64,000 nucleotides of DNA from Hydractinia symbiolongicarpus (lineage: Eukaryota; Cnidaria; Hydrozoa; Anthoathecata; Hydractiniidae): the NCBI RefSeq assembly GCF_029227915.1, contig NC_079880.1, positions 8,397,501 through 8,461,500 on the forward strand. The letters run 5' to 3'. The notes under the pieces were generated by a model, which had not been told where the DNA came from, searched no databases, and worked only from the letters and a program-made list of their open reading frames with translations. The stretch's first letter is position 1; each line of letters begins with the position of its first letter. Position numbers and translations under genes: made by a program. Below are positions 61,104-64,000 of this stretch, piece after piece.

Positions 61104-64000
61104 CTCTAAACCACTCTTTGATACTCTAAATATACCTGCCCTTGCTGATATAATTTTCACATTAAACGTTTTCTTAGTGTATCTCCTTTGTATATACAAA
61201 ATTCTTTCAATCTGACTTATCTGCTAAATACTCATGTAACTAGAGGATGCTCCTACAAACTTCTTTCTATACCATCTATTAGGACTTTAACATATGGTAC
61301 GGATTCTATTCATTATCAAGCAATAAAAAACTGGAACTCTCTCCAAAAGCATTTCAATTCTATTGATCTTACTTCACTTAGTCTTTCTAGACTTAAATTA
61401 TTTACCTGTGCATTTCTCAAAAAAACAAAACTCTTAAAATTATTTTTTTTTCTTTTTTGCATATTGCACATAAACGAAAATAGTTTTGAAACTATACGTA
61501 AAGGTGGCCTCCTTAGATTAACATTTGCTAGTGGCCGGTCTCCTGACTGCTATAGCTTGTATTGTAATATTTTTATTTTTTCAACATACAACATTATATA
61601 CATTTATATATTATATAATGTACAATCTATATGGCAGCAAATATATACTACTATAACTATCTATTGACGATCTGGCAACTCTGCTCTCGCCACATAACTT
61701 CATTATTTTGACTAAAATCCATCCCTAAAACAACTTTGCAAAAATGCCTTTGTTTTTAAGGAATAGGCAAAAATTATGTTATGTCATAACGGAGGAGAGT
61801 GTTACGACAAATATATTGTGCGATGTATTTTTCATTTTTTTTTCCCTACAAATCGGACTATTTAAGCAATGGTCAGAAGCATTACATTTTAGCTAGCAAT
61901 CGTATTTCACTATTATATAATGAAGATATATTATATATCTTGTTTTTTCCTCGAGTCTTTTCAGATTGGAGTCACGATTACAGACGCAATTTACGGTTTC
62001 ACAAAAAATTTATTGAAATGTAATGAAATGGTGTTCTGAAGATATAAGATATTTTAAATCTTCAAGATAAAAATTGGGATAGTACAGTAAAGTTTATTTT
62101 TATATTTTTAATTGCTTTTGTTTACAAATTATATAGAATTCGCGCTGAAATTATTTCCAACATCGTCACACGCAGGTTATTGTTATTTACGCATTAAGTT
62201 ACCCTGATCTTCTCCAAAAGACAATAGTCTATTTATCATTTATCATCATTCTCAGCTTAACGTCCGTTTTCCATGCTAGCATGGGTTGGATGGGGTATAT
62301 TAATGAAAGTAATTATTCATGCGAGTTGAGTGCACGCGGAATGTTATATTTGGACTGTACTGTAGTATCATATAGGGTGTAGAAATAATTTCAATGGGTT
62401 TCATATTAAAATAAACACATAACAAAGTCATAAGATATGTATTAAGTAGAGTTGTCCTATTATTACGAGAGCTGTTTGTTTAGATCACATAATAAGGACA
62501 ACATCACTACCTGTGAAACATGATTGGTGTAGCATATAAGTTTTTTTTAAGCAAGTAAAAATTTGAGATATCCCTGCAAGAAATACAAACTTTTGTTCTC
62601 TTGTTGAGTTTTTCTTTTTATTTCCCACTCTGTGTTTTTATTTAGTACCAATAACACATTGTATACAAAATTTTCATGCCATGAAACTTATTATTTCTTT
62701 AGAAAATGAGAATAATTAATAATACCCATGGACAAAGTATTATTAAATTACTCTGTTTTCTTCCTTTTTTAATACAGAAAATGAGCGAACAGCTTATAGC
62801 GTATACCCTCCTAATTACTAATACGTCATAATTCAGTATCGATGGAAGAATTAGTTGAAAAGTTTGAGAAGTGGTAGAAAGGACTAGAAGAGAAAGGGTT
62901 AAGGGTGAACACAGTCTAAAGTCTAAAGTCATGATTAGTAGCATTGCAGCCAAGTGTGACCTTGTAGTTGGAAAGTGGCCCTGTGGAGTTTGCAGGAAAG
63001 GGGTTGGTAGTAACTCAATTTTTTGTCAGACTTGCAAGCATTGGGTACATAAGAAGTGCAGTAGTATTGGTGGAAGGTTAAGAGCTGACATTCAGTTTGT
63101 ATGTAAGCGTTGCAAAGGTGAGATTATAGGGAATGTAGTATTTCCAGCTTCAATGATGTACAACAGTGGCTCGTTTGAGATAATTGAGAACTTCTGTTAC
63201 TTAGGTGATATGCTGGGCAGTGAATAGCTTAATGTTTTTATTATTGTTGGTAAGCATGCAGTTAGAATTAACTCTTCAATGTCCCAGACGTTATGGGCCT
63301 TTATTTAACCTGACTATTATTTTATTTTAGAATGCCAACCCTGATGCTGCAATGGTTGACACTGCCGAACAAGTTTATATATCATCTCTAGCTTTACTTA
63401 AGGTGCTGTGTGTTAATATAATCTTGCATCGCTTTTTTGAACACTAGTTTTGACATGTCATGTGCTGCTTATTTATTTTTGTTGAAAAACATAACCGATA
63501 TTTATGACTGCAAAATCTCTTATAATAATATGATCTTATCAATTAATTTATAAATAATACTAAAACCCTTCATACTATCAACCTTAAGGCATTCTATTTT
63601 TGGGTAGCACATTCTTTTTTTTTTTTTGATTGGATAACAAAAATTGTTCAGGTAAAAATTACAGGAACAGCAGAGGGTAAAGGAGCAATTTTGTGACCCT
63701 CAAATTCTGTTGTCTGTACATATTATTTGATAAGTTTTCGCCACATAAAGTTTCAAATAGGAAAATTGATCTTAATATCTGAGACTGTTTATACTAGCTG
63801 TTATGTATGTCACTTAAATTTAATTTTTATTTGTATTTTTTAATTTTAGATGTTAAAGCATGGTAAGTTATTTATTTTATTTATTTTCATAACCATTTTA
63901 CATGTAAAACTCCACATTTTAGTGTTGTGAGCCGACCTGAAATCTTAATTTAGAAATATTTTTTGCTATATTTTAATAGGGAGAGCTGGGGTTCCTATGG
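55214..64000 (+). CDS. PSMD14: 26S proteasome deubiquitinase Rpn11/PSMD14, 5' part; partial, runs off the right edge
   Basis: Exons: 55214-55264, 63331-63402, 63850-63862 and 63980 to the window end. Together they read MERILRLGAGGLGGVGQ, then NANPDAAMVDTAEQVYISSL, ALLK, MLKHG and RAGVPM. This follows human PSMD14 almost residue for residue after a short variable stretch. Rpn11 is the JAMM/MPN+ zinc metalloprotease of the proteasome lid that removes ubiquitin chains en bloc; the JAMM motif (HSHPGFG) is downstream of the window. Exon 1 ends CAG|GTAACT. Intron 1 is 8,066 bp and full of mobile elements. Exon 3 is only 13 nt. The start is supported by the conserved N-terminus. The visible part encodes residues 1-53. 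Confidence 0.96.
55675..56878 (+). mobile_element. Foldback-type element, copy A, in PSMD14 intron 1
   Basis: Starts GGGTCGTCTACAAATTTCGTA and ends in the near-complement ACGAATTTTGTAGATGACCCCT. Three zones follow in order. First are TACGAATT-rich repeats (CATACGAATTGTCATACGAA and TATATTCTCTTTT units, 55690-56050). Next are ten units of about 53 bp containing ATGCGATCTAAAAAAACATT (56047-56570). Last are repeats of AAACTCATACGAATTTAATT (56570-56830). Apparent open frames in it are translations of the repeats. No transposase is present, so it is non-autonomous. Confidence 0.85.
56893..56916. repeat. TAGC tetranucleotide run
   Basis: TTAGCTAGCTAGCTAGCTAGCG, in the short gap between foldback copy A and element C. 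Confidence 0.85.
56950..60205. mobile_element. Larger element C with CGCCCAGTAAACA terminal inverted repeats
   Basis: CGCCCAGTAAACA at 56950-56962 and its exact complement at 60193-60205. Subterminal regions are rich in GACGTCT/AGACGTC words. The left one is 56965-57115. The right one, 59850-60190, is a tandem repeat of about 60 bp (ACCAAATAAAGACGTCTTTA, then AGACGTTTCTTTTGAACGAG, then TTTTAC(C/T)TGTCTTAC). The interior holds foldback copy B and AT-rich unique DNA. No transposase frame is recognised, so it is a non-autonomous DNA transposon of unassigned superfamily. Confidence 0.7.
57852..59337 (-). mobile_element. Foldback-type element, copy B, inverted relative to copy A
   Basis: Starts GGGGTCATCTACAAAATTCG and ends GAAATTTGTAGACGACCCCT. 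It is the reverse complement of copy A in overall order: AAATTCGTATGAGTTTT repeats (57900-58290), about ten 53-bp units with TTTTTTAGATCGCATTTTAA (58510-59045), then GTATGACAATTCGTATGAAA repeats (59045-59240). It carries about 200 bp (58290-58510) of unique sequence that copy A lacks. The outer 58 bases of A and B are close reverse complements. It is nested inside the larger element at 56950-60205. Confidence 0.85.
60206..61600 (+). mobile_element. Non-LTR retrotransposon fragment (CR1/L2-like), truncated and frameshifted
   Basis: RT begins abruptly at the end of element C (LTEQIRSALDKGHCSCG). It continues with GVFIDLQKAFDTVDH, IPTGVPQGSVLGPLLFLLYI, FADDTCLLFSH (other frame, about 60535), VRYLGVYLNENLSW, and a C-terminal stretch at 61210-61430 (TRGCSYKLLSIPSIRTL, HYQAIKNWNSLQKHF). 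At least three frameshifts and an inserted CAT/GAT microsatellite inactivate it. Confidence 0.85.
61037..61102 (+). repeat. (CAT)n-(GAT)n microsatellite inserted in LINE coding sequence
   Basis: A short CAT run flips to a long GAT run and could fold on itself at the junction. It is flanked by direct copies of ACTCTAAACCA (61027-61037 and 61103-61113). Confidence 0.92.
61665..62240. other. PSMD14 intron 1, dispersed repeat copy
   Basis: Positions 61680-61760 carry CACATAACTTCATTATTTTG and CCATCCCTAAAACAACTTTG, the third copy of the repeat seen at 14.7 and 14.9 kb. The rest is AT-rich with nothing recognised. Confidence 0.55.
62240..62300 (+). repeat. Dispersed-repeat core TTAACGTCCGTTTTCCATGC...CATGGGTTGGATGG
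   Basis: Contains CCATGCTAGCATGG, a 14-bp palindrome, within a text I recognise as a widely dispersed invertebrate repeat motif (recalled, not searched). It may belong to the same LINE family as the fragment at 62.85 kb. Confidence 0.4.
62840..63240 (+). mobile_element. Non-LTR retrotransposon fragment: end of RT plus PHD-like zinc finger
   Basis: The frame has LVEKFEKW...GLEEKGLRVN (RT thumb region, one stop). It is followed by a cysteine/histidine cluster: CGVCRKGVGSNSIFCQTCKH, WVHKKCSSIGGRL and CKRC. The end is FEIIENFCYLGDMLGSE. The order RT - CxxC...CxxC...HxxC...CxxC - FCYLGD is typical of one class of invertebrate LINE polyproteins, so this is not a host PHD gene. It sits about 90 bp upstream of PSMD14 exon 2. 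Confidence 0.75.
63850..63862 (+). other. PSMD14: 13-nt microexon of PSMD14
   Basis: ATGTTAAAGCATG between acceptor TAATTTTAG and donor GTAAGT, encoding MLKH plus one base. It is required to give the conserved LALLKMLKHGRAGVPM sequence and keeps phase with both neighbours. Confidence 0.93.

Noticed and set aside
62871-63227. Possible host PHD-finger gene
   Set aside because: The finger is followed by FCYLGD and preceded by an RT thumb-like segment with a stop, the layout of a LINE polyprotein rather than a host gene.

Overview
This is AT-rich eukaryotic nuclear DNA from an animal, most likely a cnidarian and probably a hydrozoan (inference). Genes are split into many exons with GT/AG introns. 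The recognised proteins are metazoan families: DLG5, TDRD3, TAF1A, a bifunctional heparan sulfate N-deacetylase/N-sulfotransferase and the proteasome deubiquitinase PSMD14/Rpn11. Introns and spacers are full of non-LTR retrotransposon pieces, a tRNA-derived SINE, hAT-like debris, MITEs and tandem repeats. There is no prokaryotic architecture (no operons, CRISPR or rRNA).

Layout, left to right. At 1-7,881 (minus) lies the 5' part of a DLG5-like gene in seven exons: a coiled coil, PDZ1 and the start of PDZ2. A non-LTR retrotransposon sits beyond the last visible exon. From 7.9 to 19.5 kb there is no host gene I can support. That stretch holds a CR1/L2-like LINE (9.2-11.04 kb), a SINE (13.1-13.46 kb), a decayed LINE (16.2-17.4 kb) and a decayed hAT-like transposase (18.1-19.3 kb). 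At 19.8-23.9 kb (plus) is a TDRD3-like gene with an intact N-terminal OB-fold region but a 41-residue charged repeat array and no Tudor domain. At 25.8-30.4 kb (plus) is a TAF1A-like RNA polymerase I factor. At 32.8-34.5 kb (plus) is a two-exon gene of unknown family. At 39.2-47.7 kb (plus) is a complete ten-exon NDST. At 50.8-53.4 kb (minus) is a predicted secreted protein with no recognised family and a roughly 250-bp GAA tract just upstream of its start codon. At 55.2 kb to the right edge (plus) is the 5' end of PSMD14, including a 13-nt microexon. Its first intron is 8 kb of nested mobile elements.

The genes do not form one pathway. The five recognised proteins act in cell polarity and junctions (DLG5), TOP3B-linked RNA/DNA topology (TDRD3), rRNA transcription (TAF1A), Golgi heparan sulfate synthesis (NDST) and proteasomal deubiquitination (PSMD14). 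All exon joins given were read by eye from splice sites, and the reading phase was checked arithmetically across each gene.

The most unusual material is in PSMD14 intron 1. Two copies of a foldback-type element lie in opposite orientation, both bounded by GGGTC(G/A)TCTACAAA ends and both built from about ten copies of a 53-bp unit carrying GCGAT...ATCGC ends. One copy is nested inside a larger element with CGCCCAGTAAACA terminal inverted repeats and subterminal GACGTCT-rich arrays.
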